A stretch of 64,000 nt of DNA from Symsagittifera roscoffensis. Its lineage: Eukaryota > Xenacoelomorpha > Acoela > Convolutidae. Shown here in pieces: positions 11,500 to 22,757 of the stretch. A program made the translations under genes and the position numbers. The notes beneath the pieces were generated by a model. The model ran no database searches, had not been told where the DNA came from, and saw only the letters and a list, made by a program, of their open reading frames with translations. The stretch is from assembly GCF_963678635.1 (NCBI RefSeq), contig NC_087063.1, positions 36,058,540 to 36,122,539 on the forward strand. The letters are read 5' to 3'. The first letter of the stretch is position 1, and each line of letters opens with the position of its first letter.

Positions 11500-13390
11500 A
11501 CTCGACTTTAATTTCTCAATTTTAAAATTGAAAAGTAAATAATGGTGTGAATTGATTGTATAGGTTTACAAAAGAAAGCGCTGCACCTATTTCAACATAA
11601 GCACACATCTACTTTATATTGCAAACGTTTTCGATTGCAATTTGGTTTATTTAGATTTTTTTTTGGCATCTGCAATTGATAAGAATTTCAATGGGCGTCA
11701 AAGGTCACAATGTTCAAACGTCGTATTTTATAAAAGCTATTTGTTTGAATGCAAAATAGATATACATAGAATACCGTGCAAAGCCACATAAATAACTTAC
11801 ACGCCTTCCCTTAGTTAACTGATAAGAAACTACATATGAGGTCCTAATGTTTCTAACTTTAGAAGACCAATTCCTCTTTTTATCTCTTCAGAAAATTTTC
11901 ACAATTCATTTCATTTTTTTTGTTCCGCTTTACGTTTGTGATTTTCTTCTAAATTTTCCTCAAAAAGCCTTGCTATATTACTGCCGGATGTTCTAATTGT
12001 GAAAAAACCATTTTTTGTTAAACCGTTCACGGTGATTTTGTTGCAAAAATTAAAAAAGAAAAAAAATTCAATTCTGATGAGTGGACTTGTACAAATCGCA
12101 TCATGGTACCCAAAACTTTTTTTACATTTGATCTGTAAATTTTCCTTAAAGACTACAAAGGAAGACGAAGAACTCAATATGATTTATTTGAGTTACCCTA
12201 AAAAGTCTGGAAAAAATACGGATCCTGACGAGCCTCTTGCTGTTCAGAATGATATTTCAACTTTATCAAAATCAGAAGAAAAAATTTCTGTCTAAATACG
12301 ATTGTGACGTTACTCCGATGTGTGAAAACTAGGTACAATGCTTTGAAGAAATTGAAACTTTTGACCAATTGCGGAGAAGGGAGCAGATGAGTCACCATTT
12401 TTAGTTACCCCCAAAGCTGATTCTTCTCCTAGTGTCACCATGGCTTGATGAACCAGGCTGTTCAACTCCAAGGCGCACCCCTGTAGCGACAGTGAGTAAT
12501 CACATGGTAAACTTGACTCCTTCTCTATGTCTTGCACCAAAGAAAAAGCGAAAGCTAACAACACTAGAAAAAACTCAGGAGTATTTAAATCTTTTTTAAA
12601 TTTGAAACTGAGATTGCGTTTGTTTGATTTTCATTTGGTTTTATTGTATAAATATTTAAACCTGAAACTCAGATTGAGATTTAACAGCTTTCAGTTGGTA
12701 TTTTCATATATGAACACTTTAAAAACTATAAATCTCTGCCTCCTAATATTTCACTTATCACGTTGCTAGGAAAACGAGAGCATAATAAATGATTTTGTAA
12801 CCGAAAGTCTTTATTAAAAATACAAAAACAACTTAAATTTTCAAATCTCGGAAGAAAGTTAAAAAATTTCATCTCGTGAACTTGAGGTCCTTTATTTTTC
12901 AGACTTCTGAACAAAAGTATTCAAATGGTTGGGAGCAGTTTTTTGATATGCTGCACGACTATGTTAAGACCATCCATTGAAGAGTTACAGACATTTGCTT
13001 TTTGAAAAAGCCTCATCCTATACCAATTTTGTTGCACGGTCCAATTAAAGTTTTCCGACCACTCATTTTTCTGCTCTCAATGAGCTACGCTTTTTGAACA
13101 AGAAATCAGCACCTGTATTGCAATGTTTTGAGGAAATCAATATTTCAAGCCCAAAACTTATCATTTTCAAGAGTTATTTTTTGGGTTAATCTAAGAAATG
13201 GTTTAGTTTTGGTGGAAAAAAAGTAATTAGTTTAACCTCTTTAACATTGAGCTTCACATAAATTTATCAGAAAAGTTTTTAACTGATTTCACAAAGTTCA
13301 TAAGGTATCCTATGAAAAAATACACATTTGGTTTTTGCTGTTTTCGGTTTTATAATTGCAACGCTTTTGAAACTTTTTGAAAAATTGAAA
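11500..13390. other. Interior Polinton DNA without recognised gene
   Basis: Frames at 11911-12177 (-), 11999-12295 (+), 12310-12564 (-), 12527-12769 (+) and 12726-12914 (-) overlap and lack recognisable motifs. The duplicated phrase TTTAAA(C/T)(C/T)TGAAACT(G/C)AGATTG occurs near 12595 and 12655. I cannot support a gene here. Confidence 0.35.
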
Positions 13391-13398
13391 ATTGATTT

Positions 13399-13705
13399 TA
13401 TGTGTTTTTAGCGGCAAAACTTTTATGTGTTTTTAGCGGCAAATCCAATGCGAATTTGAGCGGGAAAATTTTTTTAAACAAGTCAAATTTTGTTGGCTCA
13501 AATAAAAATTATAAATTTGAACTTTTGGCAACTAAAGGTAATCAACTTCTTTTGTTAAAAGTTTCCTTCAAAAAAGATTTTGAAACATTTGCAATTGTAA
13601 AACAAAAACAATTTTGTTATGGTTTCTCGACATTTTGGTTTAAATTTCATTCTATTTCAACCTTTAGCGGTAAAAGAGTTCAATTTCAAAGTTTAGCGGG
13701 AAACG
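13399..13705. repeat. Cluster of AGCGG(C/G/T)AAA motifs
   Basis: The motif occurs at about 13410, 13434, 13459, 13666 and 13694. The first two belong to a 24-bp tandem pair (TATGTGTTTTTAGCGGCAAA). GC-rich words like this are rare in the surrounding AT-rich DNA. A plus-strand frame of 105 codons runs through it but has no recognisable domain. Confidence 0.5.
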
Positions 13706-14449
13706 CACTTCAAATCTAAACCGAGAAGGGTAAAGGAATCAAAACTAGCTGCAGTAATTTAAACATTTTGATATTTTGTTGGGATACATTCCCTTTCCTG
13801 CTTCGCTTCAAAACAGTTCCAGAGCAAAATGAATTTCAGTTTTGATTAATGTCCCAAACTTTTTACCTTAAAAACGAATAAATCTCGTCATGAACAAAAC
13901 TTCCACGCTGTTCAAAAAAAATTATCCGTTTTCACTTGCTACCATTGTAAAATTATCAGTTTATTGCTATCAACACTGCAGCAGCATTTTGAGTCAGATC
14001 ATCAAAAACTTAGCAATTTAGGTCGGTATTGTCGGCTTGGTTTTTGAGAATATAAAGATTTCAAGGATCACATTCAATAAGAGCACGGGCTACCTGTTTT
14101 GGATCAAAAACATACATCCCACAGCGGCCCCTCTAGCTCAACCACACAGGCGAGCAATATTGATAATTTTCCATTTTCAATTGAAGTTCATGAATCAACC
14201 ATGAAAATTACATTAATGACTTTTATAATTCCCAACCAAAATACTGAACATAATCTTATCGAATGACAATTTAAAAAAATGAGATTCAAAGTTTGATACT
14301 AGATGGAACTCGTAATGGACCCTGCAAAGTACAATTTTCGGCAAACTTTACTTTAATCAAGCGTACTACTGTTGTTCTGGACCAAAGCGTACAATAACCC
14401 GAAGACAAGCGCGTTGAAATTCTATGATGAACACATCTGTATGCAAACG
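13706..14449. other. No gene recognised
   Basis: This stretch leads up to the polymerase fragment. I see no coding signal that I can name and no clear repeat. Confidence 0.3.
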
Positions 14450-15640
14450 GTTTGTCTGATGAATTCTTTCTCGAAATGCTCGGAAAAATGGAAATTGTGT
14501 TCCAGAATTTTTCAACATATGGTAGCGGATGGGCTCTTCAGCGTTTAAATGAGCTTTACAATAAGTTCGGAAAAATAGTACCAATCACAGGCTCTTCGTT
14601 TATACCTCTCCCCGCTAAAATAGCAAATTCCCAAAATTGGTTGATATTCGTAATCACAGCGACCACAATTGCTTTTTGTTATGCTACACTGCCGCCTATC
14701 ATCTTAGATACAAGCTTGATTTTTTTGTTGGGAGGTTAGTTGACCCTAAAATAGAAGAGACTGATCCACACACCTATACAAAGCCCGGAACGCATCAAGC
14801 ATCCGACGATTTCATTATGCCTATGAGCTTGAACATGATTTCTCATTTGGATTGACTTAATAACGTTCAAGTGAACGTGTTTCAATATCAGAAAGGAGAT
14901 CTCATTCCAATGATTGTCTCAATGTTTGAAAATTCAGAGAACTTCATCAGGGATCTGCTTTTGTTATTTGAACCCTGAATGCACCACTTTAATTTGAGAA
15001 AAAAAACCTGCTGTGATTTATTTGTGAACTTCATAAGCGAAAATTCCGAAGTTTCCTGCAGTTGTGCCGAAAATGTTTTCAAATTAATAACACCGAAATT
15101 GATCGTAAAACGCACGAGCGATTATGTAAAGATCATGAACCAGCTGTAGTGATATTGCCCACAGCCAAAACTGGTTGCATCAAGTTCAAACTTAAAAACT
15201 TTCAAGCTCTCTGGTATGCGCCTATTGTTACTTATTTTGACATCGAATCGTTCTTGAATCCCGTTACAACATGTTTGAACAACCCACAAATTTCCTCATC
15301 TCGCGTTCTAGAAAAAACATGAACCCTCTGGATATTCAATGGTTGCGATTGATCATGAGTCCTCAGAGCCATTTTTCTCTAGTCTTGATAGCTCTGATAA
15401 AAGTTTAGAAAACTTTATAAGAGAGTTGCATCTGTTAGCTCGAGTTGTTTACATCAATAAACGGAAATAGCCATTTTATTTGGGAGATTGTAGTCAACTG
15501 TGTAAAGAAGAAGCTTTGACCTCCTGGATCTGTCAAGAAAAGTTTAGTGATCATATGGACCTATTGGATCCCTTTATGAGTTTACATATCCAAAGTGTAA
15601 TTGCGTAACATCAAAATTAACAACCATGTTTTATAGATAC
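14450..15640 (+). pseudogene. Polinton protein-primed DNA polymerase B, N-terminal fragment
   Basis: Four pieces in changing plus-strand frames follow the order of the Polinton polymerase N-terminus. They are GSGWALQRL with GSSFIPLP (14520-14620), then NHSDHNCFLLCYTAAYHL (14640-14710), then NVQVNVFQYQKGDLIPM (about 14860-14910). The last is a zinc-finger-like CRKCFQ...HERLCKDH leading into FKLKNFQALW and TYFDIESFL (15062-15260), the approach to the exonuclease domain. A last trace, WICQEKFSDH followed in another frame by YPKCNCVTS, reaches about 15640. The palm and thumb domains are absent here. At least four stops or frameshifts separate the pieces. The break coincides with the start of a MITE. 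Fragments of the missing palm region occur, on the other strand, in the array at 20.5-44.6 kb. Confidence 0.85.
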
Positions 15641-15656
15641 AGTTAGGAAGTCACAG

Positions 15657-15815
15657 GGAACAAGTGAACAATCTCCCCACTAAATCAAATTAGGAATCAG
15701 ATTTGAGCATAGTACATGCAGGCCTTACTGCTTGAATTTGCCATCTAATTTTTTTTGGGGGGGGGGGGGGATTGTTCACTTGGTCTGTTGAGGAGGGAGA
15801 TTGTTCACATGGGCC
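15657..15815. mobile_element. 159-bp MITE with 8-bp target duplication AGTCACAG
   Basis: AGTCACAG stands at 15649-15656 and again at 15816-15823. The enclosed ends form 22-bp inverted repeats matching at 18 positions: GGAACAAGTGAACAATCTCC on the left, and GGCCCATGTGAACAATCTCC when the right end is read on the other strand. Inside are a further inverted GGGATTGTTCACTTGG block and a 14-base G run (about 15757). An 8-bp duplication with GG-starting termini fits Merlin or another 8-bp-duplicating superfamily; which one is inference. It lies between the end of the polymerase relic and gene A. Confidence 0.75.
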
Positions 15816-15823
15816 AGTCACAG

Positions 15824-16564
15824 AATTTGGCATATTACGTAACATTGCTTTGGCATATTACATATATCAAAAGCTTTTATATTATTACAGCAAAATGCTG
15901 TATAAAACTATCATATGCAGTCACATGTTTTTTTTTGTGAAAACAAATAACTTCAATAGCGTTTATTATGTAGCGTTTTTATAAAGCCGATTGTAAAAAG
16001 TATGAGCATTACGTAACATTTCGGATTTCCTGGTTGGTGGCCGAATCCTCAGACTCGGCCATTGCCAGCAATGTTGCTCGTGCAAAAAATTTTTTCTTTA
16101 ATATGCGCGCGACAAAAAATTAGTCATATACTTATTTTGGCGTATCTTAGTTCGAAAATTGTGCAAATGTTTAAATATATCTATTACCAAACCGAAAAAT
16201 TTTCATTTAGATTACGTGTTTTTTCGATCATGAATCGAACACTTTTTAGCAGAGTATATTGGTTCGTTTAGCCTTTTGGAATACCACATCAGTCATATAG
16301 TAATATGTATAAAAAAAACTGGCGACATAACAAATTTATACACTACGTCATTTTGTTTTTACCAAATGCATATGGTTCTCAAAATTAACAAGCATTTTGA
16401 TAGCTTTCAAAACTATTTGAAAAGTAGTTAAAAGTAGTTAATTTTTTTTCGTCCCTTAATTTTACAGCTAATATAGCTTATTTTTTAAAAATTACCAAAG
16501 TAAATTTCTTATATAACAGAATTTTACTGGAGCATTAGGCTCTTTGTGCCCACAAAACGCTCCA
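15824..16564. other. Upstream flank of gene A
   Basis: AT-rich DNA with no named feature. A TATA-like TTATATAACA lies about 55 bp before the ATG (16508-16518) and may be part of the promoter, but this word is common in such AT-rich sequence. Short plus-strand frames (15755-15984, 16062-16271) show no motif. Confidence 0.3.
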
Positions 16565-19500
16565 ATGAACACTCAAAATTCCATTGTCACATGTCTTCTT
16601 TTGCTTCTTACCAATGTTGCCTTCGCGAAAGAAGATATAGATTTTAGAGAAGAGCTGAATGAGCATTGCGGCTGCAACCAAAGCGGAAGAGAAGATTACG
16701 ACGCCAAGTCTCCTCCTCGTTGTGTTGTCGTGGATGAAGCAGACGGCATCAGCCAGCATACCATATCAGGTGCTGCCAACATAAAGTGCGAAGGTTAGAA
16801 GATACATTTAGTAAAAGCAAATTTCTACTACTTTCATGTGATTACTGCAAATGGTTCCAATTATTTATTTAATACCTAAAACTTTTTCTAAGATTTTGGG
16901 CTGGCAACTGCGATTTCATTTTTAAAGAAAATTTTTGTTTTTAACATTTTAAAAGATCATATGGCTCTTTTCCAGTTTTCCAACCCCTTCGTAAAAAAAA
17001 CAAACCAAAGCTGATCAAAAATTGTTCACACGACATATTGCATGTTTTTAATTTTGTGTAAATTTGTTCACCTGTTCATGCTGACACGTTTTAGTGCTTT
17101 TTTCAAGATGAAAAGTAATTTTATATAGACTTTCCTTTAACGAATTTCAGAAAAATTCGAAGGGGGGAAACTGGAAAAGAGCCGATCATATATATTTTGA
17201 ACCGTTTTTTTTTTTCAAACAGTGTGAAAACGAGGTTTTGATTGGGTTGCGATCGGTAAGTGAAGACGCCTATTAATTGAATTGATGAATTTGACTTTTT
17301 GTCACCCATATGGTTCTCACGCTGTTTGTTTATTTAAACGACAGACAACGAAACTGAAGTTATCTGCATAAAAAATCATTTTAGGTCAAAATTTACAACA
17401 AATTATGATGACATTTTTTTAGAGGAGATCGACCTTTGAAAATAGTCTCATCACTTCTTTGTATACAACTGAAGTCTTTCAGGAAAAAAGCACCTCCAAT
17501 GGCAAACATTCGAAAAACTTGATTCTAAAAACTCTAAAGTTCTAATTAGTGGCACGTTAGTCACGTTAGTTAGAAAATCTAGCACTCTAAGGAGATCTAA
17601 AAGGAAAAGGTATTTGCATTATTCATTCTGTGTTAATATAGAGATCGTGAACGAGGCGCAGTGTCAGAGGGTGTTCCAACAACTGACCCCCCTACATGAC
17701 AAGGAGGAGTTATTGCTGACTCCTTCCAAGTTCCTGCTCACGCACCAGGAGACATTCATTTGCTACAACAGCACGTAGTAAACATTTTTTTGTCAATATA
17801 ATTATTATTTTGCTATGTACGATTTTTTCATGAATTGTTAATGCACAAAAAAGTATGTTGCTTGTACCCGAACAGAAATTAATAGAAACGTTGCCACCAT
17901 GGTTCAGCCACTTCTTTTCTCTGAAATTACTGAAACAAACATAATTTTTAGCCTTCTGCAGTCCTCCAGGGACGAAACCAGATTCTTGGCCCACAATCTC
18001 GAGGCATATGTCTACCACAAGTACCTGGCTTGGGAGTATTTGATCGAACTCAATTGCAGATATGAGATTTCTAGAAGGATCACTGGCGAACCAAATCCAA
18101 TCCTACATACTTACTGCTGCAACCAAATACCGCCTGAAGCCCATTGCAAAACAGGTAAGCTTTGACATTATATTTGAAATTTCCCCTTAAAGCCGGGTAC
18201 CAGGTCCAGAGCTGTGAACTTTTCTCATTTCTTGTACATCGGGGACTCGGAGAGTTTGAGCCGTACATCTTACAGACTGTAGCCTGTTAGCTTACAAAAA
18301 GCTTAGTCGAGGGCCCATTTCTTACTACGACAAGGTTTTTGAGCTGACATTTTCATCAAAACCATTAAAAATTAAAAACACCAAGAATAGCCGATTTCAG
18401 AGCAAAAAGCATTGAATTTTCCGGACAATTTATTTTTAAAATTATTGGGTAGCATCAGCTGATTGAAACAAAATTAAGTTTGATATTAATACGATAAAAA
18501 TGAAAAAAAAAAGTTATTAAATGAGATTGAGAGCTAGCAGTTATATACGTTCAAGAGTAACTAAAATCTGCCTGAAAAACCAAAATGATCCGCATTGGTC
18601 AAAATGTCGATTGTTTGCTGCCTACCATAACGCAGGCGTGTCGCTTGAAGGTGACGCACGCAAAAAAATTCAGCCCAAAAAGCTAACAAAAATGAACGTA
18701 AACTAAACTTTTGGGGGGAATAACCACTGAGATTCAGTAGCGTGTCCCCCTTCCCACAGTTCTGGTTGCCAAACTTGTTGCCAAATTCATTGACATATAA
18801 TTTTACGACATCCATTTTTGGCTGACCAACCTCAAAAGATTTCTAAAGGGCCTGTGGAGCCAATAAAACTAGTTTTGAAGGAGCGAACAAGCGCCGAAAA
18901 AACGCGATTTTTTGGTCAAATTTTTCCAAAAAAGCCTAAAAACGCCTTTTTTGACCGTTTTGGAAAGTTTGCCTGGGGCGCAGAAATTTGGTAAAAAATT
19001 GGTCTTTATAGTGATTTGGGAGAGCTCGGAAAATCAAATCAAACTGGTCAATCTAAACAAAAAAGGTCAAATAAAATTTTCAATTTTTTTTTGAAAAACC
19101 GCCTCCCCCAGAAAAAATTCTGCAAACGCCACTGACTGAGAGGTTTATCAGTTAAGAGCTCTACTTTTCTTGTATATTGGTTCTTTGCCTTAAGGTTATT
19201 TGGTCTCTTATTATTGACAGAGAAATCAAAAATTGAGTAAGTTATTTTTTTTCAGAGGACTGCTTCATCAGCGCCATCGGATACATGCTGCCCCCCGATA
19301 CATCAAAGTCACCCAGCCAAATGGGCGCCACAAATCTCAAAGATTTCAGGACAATAACAGAGGGCAGGAAAACCTTGAAACCTATGAGTGCCCATGAAGT
19401 GAGAGAGAAATTGAACTGTCCTCACAAGAGTGAGTACAATGTCACTGAAGAACCAAACAATCGCCCCGGAAGAAATAGGGCAAGGACAAAGTTAACACAA

Positions 19501-19956
19501 CTTATTGAGTGGACTCCGTGGAATTATATTGGCATAACTCTTGTGGCCGGTCTAATTCTCATTCTTACAAGTAAGTACATAATTACATAAATATATCATC
19601 TGCTGAAAACATGCTGCAAAAAATGGAGCCCGCTGAAAAGCTGAGAATAGGAGAAATTGAATATGAAACTAGAGTAGTGTTATTTGATTTTAGTTATATC
19701 AATCTGGTGCTGCTGCTGCTACTGCTGCGAGAAACAAAAACTGGAGAAGGCAGCAGACAACGTTAGTGTTACTGACTCACATGGCGCAGTAGTCGGACTC
19801 AACGCGCTTTTGATGGTTCAGCTCGGTCCGCATCCTCATGCTCATGCTGATGATGACACAATAGGCCAAGATCAGGTCGAAAACATAAGAGGGCAGAGGG
19901 TGAACAGATACATAGAGCCGCCCCTGGTGAACTTTCAAAACGAAACTTTTCTGTAG
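16565..19956 (+). CDS. Gene A: cysteine-rich type I membrane protein, 380 aa, five exons
   Basis: Exons are 16565-16793, 17642-17774, 17952-18154, 19256-19570 and 19694-19956; every intron is GT-AG and the phases are 1, 2, 1, 1. The join gives 1,143 nt with no internal stop. A signal peptide (hydrophobic LLLLLTNVAFA, cleavage likely before KEDIDF) is followed by an ectodomain with 12 cysteines, including CGC in exon 1 and YCCNQ in exon 3, and one N-glycosylation site at NST and one at NVT. One membrane span (YIGITLVAGLILILT) crosses the exon 4/5 boundary. A CCCCYCC cluster follows directly, a likely palmitoylation site. The about 75-residue tail has an HPHAHADDD motif. I chose the ATG at 16565 because it begins the signal peptide; an in-frame ATG 21 bp upstream is possible. 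No family is recognised. Gene B is its paralogue. A role as a receptor or adhesion molecule is inference only. Confidence 0.88.
17893..17902 (+). promoter_or_regulatory. Strong Kozak-context ATG inside intron 2 of gene A
   Basis: GCCACCATGG lies 50 bp before exon 3, and its frame reads without a stop through the intron end into exon 3 in the correct phase. If intron 2 were retained or an internal promoter used, a shorter N-terminus would result. Whether it is used cannot be told from sequence. Confidence 0.3.
18735..19134 (-). mobile_element. hAT-like MITE, 400 bp, in intron 3 of gene A
   Basis: Read on the minus strand it starts CAGTGGCGTTTGCAG and its far end gives CAGTAGCGTGTCCCC. ACTGAGA precedes the left end (18726-18732) and follows the right end (19135-19141), an approximate target duplication. 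Its interior (GGGAGAGCTC, TTTTTTGGTCAAATTTTTCC, TGGGGCGCAGAAA) closely resembles the opposite strand of the MITE at 61900-62314, so the two belong to one family. Confidence 0.65.
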
Positions 19957-20100
19957 ATTAAAATCGGTCACGACTCTTGTGGCAATAGTAACTACTATTT
20001 TTGTAGTCTGAGATTTTGCTACCAGCTTCGTGTTAATATTTTTAGTTACCTTTTTTTACAAATATATTTGTTTTAGTAAGAAAACCTCTAATAGATCAGC

Positions 20101-20106
20101 AATAAA
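20101..20106 (+). terminator. Polyadenylation signal of gene A
   Basis: AATAAA lies 145 bp after the stop codon of gene A, followed by a GT-rich stretch (TTGTTAGTGTAATGTGTCG), the usual arrangement for cleavage and polyadenylation. Confidence 0.5.
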
Positions 20107-20461
20107 TTGTTAGTGTAATGTGTCGCTTGAAGTCAAAAATTGTAGTGAAAAAAGTTTTTGAGAAATCAAGAAGTTTTTACTCTGAAAGAAAACAAGTTTT
20201 GTGGAAAGCTAACATTCATGCAGAAATGGCAGAAAAAAAGTTAAGCGAGGCATTTGATCGCGTGACTTTTTCTGAGCACAAGTATTAACCAAACTGACGC
20301 AGAGATCAAACCTGCCGCCGTCCGTATGGCGTTGAAAACAGTTTTTGTTCCGACCATTGAACAGTAATCGGTTATCCTGTGTTTTAGTTTTTTCTTCTTT
20401 TTATTTTCCTCGCAAAATCAGCTACCATAAATACTCATCAGTCAGGGTTGAGTGATTTATC

Positions 20462-21326
20462 ATAATAAAGCCCTTTCAGTCGTAATAGAACTGGGAAAAA
20501 CAAAACCAAATTTAACCCGAAGTATGAAAAGGAAAAACAGTTGAAATCATCTCAATATAAAAGTTTCAAAAATCGATGTTTGTTGTTTTGGTTTTCTTCG
20601 TGCTGTTTTAGATGACCTTTTTTCCGAAGCTTCCGATAAAATAAATCAGTAATTGATAGGAAGACGTTCACGGAATTAACTACTAGAAGCTTCTTCTTCT
20701 CGCAGCTCTGTTTCTGAGTAGGGCCGCTGTAAAAATCCCCAGTCCGGTAATTTAAATTCGGACGAACTGTTATCAGCTTTACTGTATGAGTTGGTCTACT
20801 CAGTGTCCATGTAAACGCCTTCTAGAATTACCTTTTCTTTGGCGGCCGTATGGCCAAAGAGAATGGTCGAAATTCCGTCAAAATGTGAAAGCGTTTCGAA
20901 TCGAACGGTGACAAAGCAAGTTTGTTTTGATTCAGTCTTACTATTTTCTCCATTCGCCACTGTATCATAGTTGTACACTTTTGTTTTTTTTTCCAGTAAT
21001 AATGTGTTCCTAAAGCTTTGTTGCACCGATTCTCATTGCACAGTCTACTTTATCCCTTTGGCACTCAGCTTTTGACTGCCTTCTAAACAGTAGCAAAAAG
21101 TTTATTTCTTTTCTAGTGGGTAGGGGGTTTTATCTTTCCTTTTAGAATTTCAATTTAAACCAAATAAAATTTTATTCATTTTACCAAAGAGCAGAAGACT
21201 AATTTATGAATAAAAAGGATTGAAAAAATTAAATTTTCAGATAAATCAACGCTTAGGCAACATTGTATAATGTTGCCCAAATCAGCTTTATGCCCATAGT
21301 TTACTGTTAAAGGGAGTGGGATGTAG
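20462..21326. repeat. R module 1, internally deleted
   Basis: It starts AAAGCCCTTTCAGTCGT like the other R copies, but jumps after about 20 bp to CTGGGAAAAACAAAACC, losing about 1 kb present in R2 and R3. The retained part is nearly identical to them. Confidence 0.85.
20796..21026 (-). CDS. 76-codon open frame conserved in R modules, unknown
   Basis: The minus-strand frame contains YDTVANGENSKTESKQ and a tail ending VILEGVYMDTE. The last 57 codons stay open and almost unchanged in R2 (27315-27133) and R3 (36289-36107). There a run of T (A in the gene sense) is one base shorter and puts the start in another frame. I do not recognise the protein. Conservation may only reflect recent duplication of the module, so coding is unproven. 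Confidence 0.25.
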   Translation of the reverse strand: MQQSFRNTLLLEKKTKVYNYDTVANGENSKTESKQTCFVTVRFETLSHFDGISTILFGHTAAKEKVILEGVYMDTE

Positions 21327-22757
21327 GTTGCTAGTTGTGGTGGTGGTAGTTTTTTCTGTAATAAAGGAGGAATGGCGGTAGGAGGTGGCTTAAGTTGGGT
21401 CTTTTACTCAACCTTAAAGACGATCAAATAAAGTTTCGGTTTCAAGGCGATGACCTCTCTGATCGGCTTCCCACCAGTCGCGTCTTCAAACTTTGACACA
21501 ATTATCTTGTTTGTATTGTCCAACAGGAAATTGTCCTCATCAAAGTTTGAGAAGTCGAAGTCCGCTTTTAGTTTCTTTAAGTCTCGGTAAACGTCGTCAG
21601 TTTTTATGGCATAAATACAACTATCCTGTCGGAGTATAGTTGTTCTTAAGTTAGAGTCGGTTTCTTTTTTCGATATTTAATTTGAAACATGAAACGCTTT
21701 GCGATGTCTAAGATAATCGCATAAACTATCATAATATTTTTTAAACTGAAAAATGGATATTGGCTAACTGATCGTCAATGATTTGGAAGCTCTTCATTGC
21801 GCTCAGAGCTGTTTTTTGAGGAAAATTTCTCTCTCTTATTCTTTAGAATCGCCAGCTTCTCTCTTTCTAACTTAGAGTCCATTGTCTTACCGAATGCTGA
21901 ATTAATAATCAGAATGCAAAAGTACTCTTCAAATTTATTTATCGCGTTTTTTAGGCGGGTGTTGACGTCGACAAAGGGTGCCATCAAGTGACACTGGCGG
22001 AACTGAGGAACTGTTTCTTTCGAGGTGAGTTAATTTCATTTCCAGCTCGTGGTACATTTTTAGGGTAAGGTAATGCAACAAATAATTCTCTTTAGGGTGC
22101 AAGGTCTGCAGAAGCCTTGGAACCTTTGGCCTTGTGGTGAATCCCATTTTCCCCAACATTTCAACTTGCTCGTTGCACCGATGTCCACTACTTCACGAGA
22201 GGGTGCAAGAAGGTAATCAGCGAAGAAATCATAACGCTCCTCGGGTATGGTCAAATTGACTTCAATTATATAAACCCACTCGGAGGTTTTGCTGGTGACC
22301 AGTATGTCTTCTAATCTTTTTTCAACTATTGAAGAATCTTTTAAGGGCCAAGTTAATGTTTCATTATCCCCCCGTACAAATTGTTTGCGTGAATACTGAG
22401 GAAGTAGCTTGATGGTTATGAGGGCGAACATGGTCGAGGTATTCATTTTGCTTTGTAAAATTGACGGGCGTAAACCGACGACATGCCTCATCGTATCATT
22501 CGCTGCACAAGCTCCAGTTGTTTAAGATCCGTTAAGAGTTTCAGGTCCGGCTTATAAGCTTTTTTTGATGGCAAACTTCACGAAAATTGCAAAAACGGAA
22601 GGAAGTAATAGCACATCAGTGGTCACGTACAAGCTCGGTGAAAACCTTTAGTGCATGATAGTACTCTATTCTGGTAATACTCATACCACCTCCTGTCTGA
22701 CAATTTTTCCACATTGCTAGCGGGGAAGTCGACATTTTCAGAACTTTTCAGTTGAAG
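21327..22757 (-). pseudogene. P1: Polinton DNA polymerase B palm fragment
   Basis: Read on the minus strand from about 22757 to a stop near 21405. Blocks in order are TTDVLLLPSVFAIF; a 143-codon open frame (22491-22060) with VYIIEVNLTIPEE and DYLLAP; MLGKMGFTT; NYLLHYLTLKMYHELEMKLTH with KFEEYF and INSAFGKTM; and finally IKTDDVYRDLKKLKADFDF and GGKPIREVIALKPKLY. This is the order of the catalytic domain of Polinton polymerases. Frameshifts separate the blocks. The segment that should hold the DTDS metal-binding motif reads LRQDSCIY, so the catalytic centre is lost. This is the fullest P copy together with P4, P6 and P7. Confidence 0.85.

Larger units (their letters stand above)
3480..15645. 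mobile_element. Degraded Polinton/Maverick element
   Basis: The gene content defines it: capsid-type proteins, integrase and packaging ATPase on the minus strand, and protein-primed polymerase B N-terminus on the plus strand. The 12-kb span fits a Polinton (usually 15-20 kb) that has lost most of the polymerase. Every recognisable gene carries at least one in-frame stop or frameshift, so the element is dead. I could not identify an adenain-like cysteine protease or the terminal inverted repeats. Polintons are known to move by their own integrase and polymerase and are thought to descend from, or alternate with, virus-like particles. The limits given are those of recognisable coding similarity and are approximate. 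Confidence 0.85.

Noticed and set aside
3480..15645. Adenain-like protease of the Polinton
   Set aside because: I looked for a His...Asp...Gln...Cys order with a CG-type active site on both strands and found nothing I could defend.
2270..15770. Runs of 13-14 G at about 2274 and 15757 as signals
   Set aside because: Homopolymers are common and error-prone; the second lies inside the MITE. No further support for quadruplex or promoter function.
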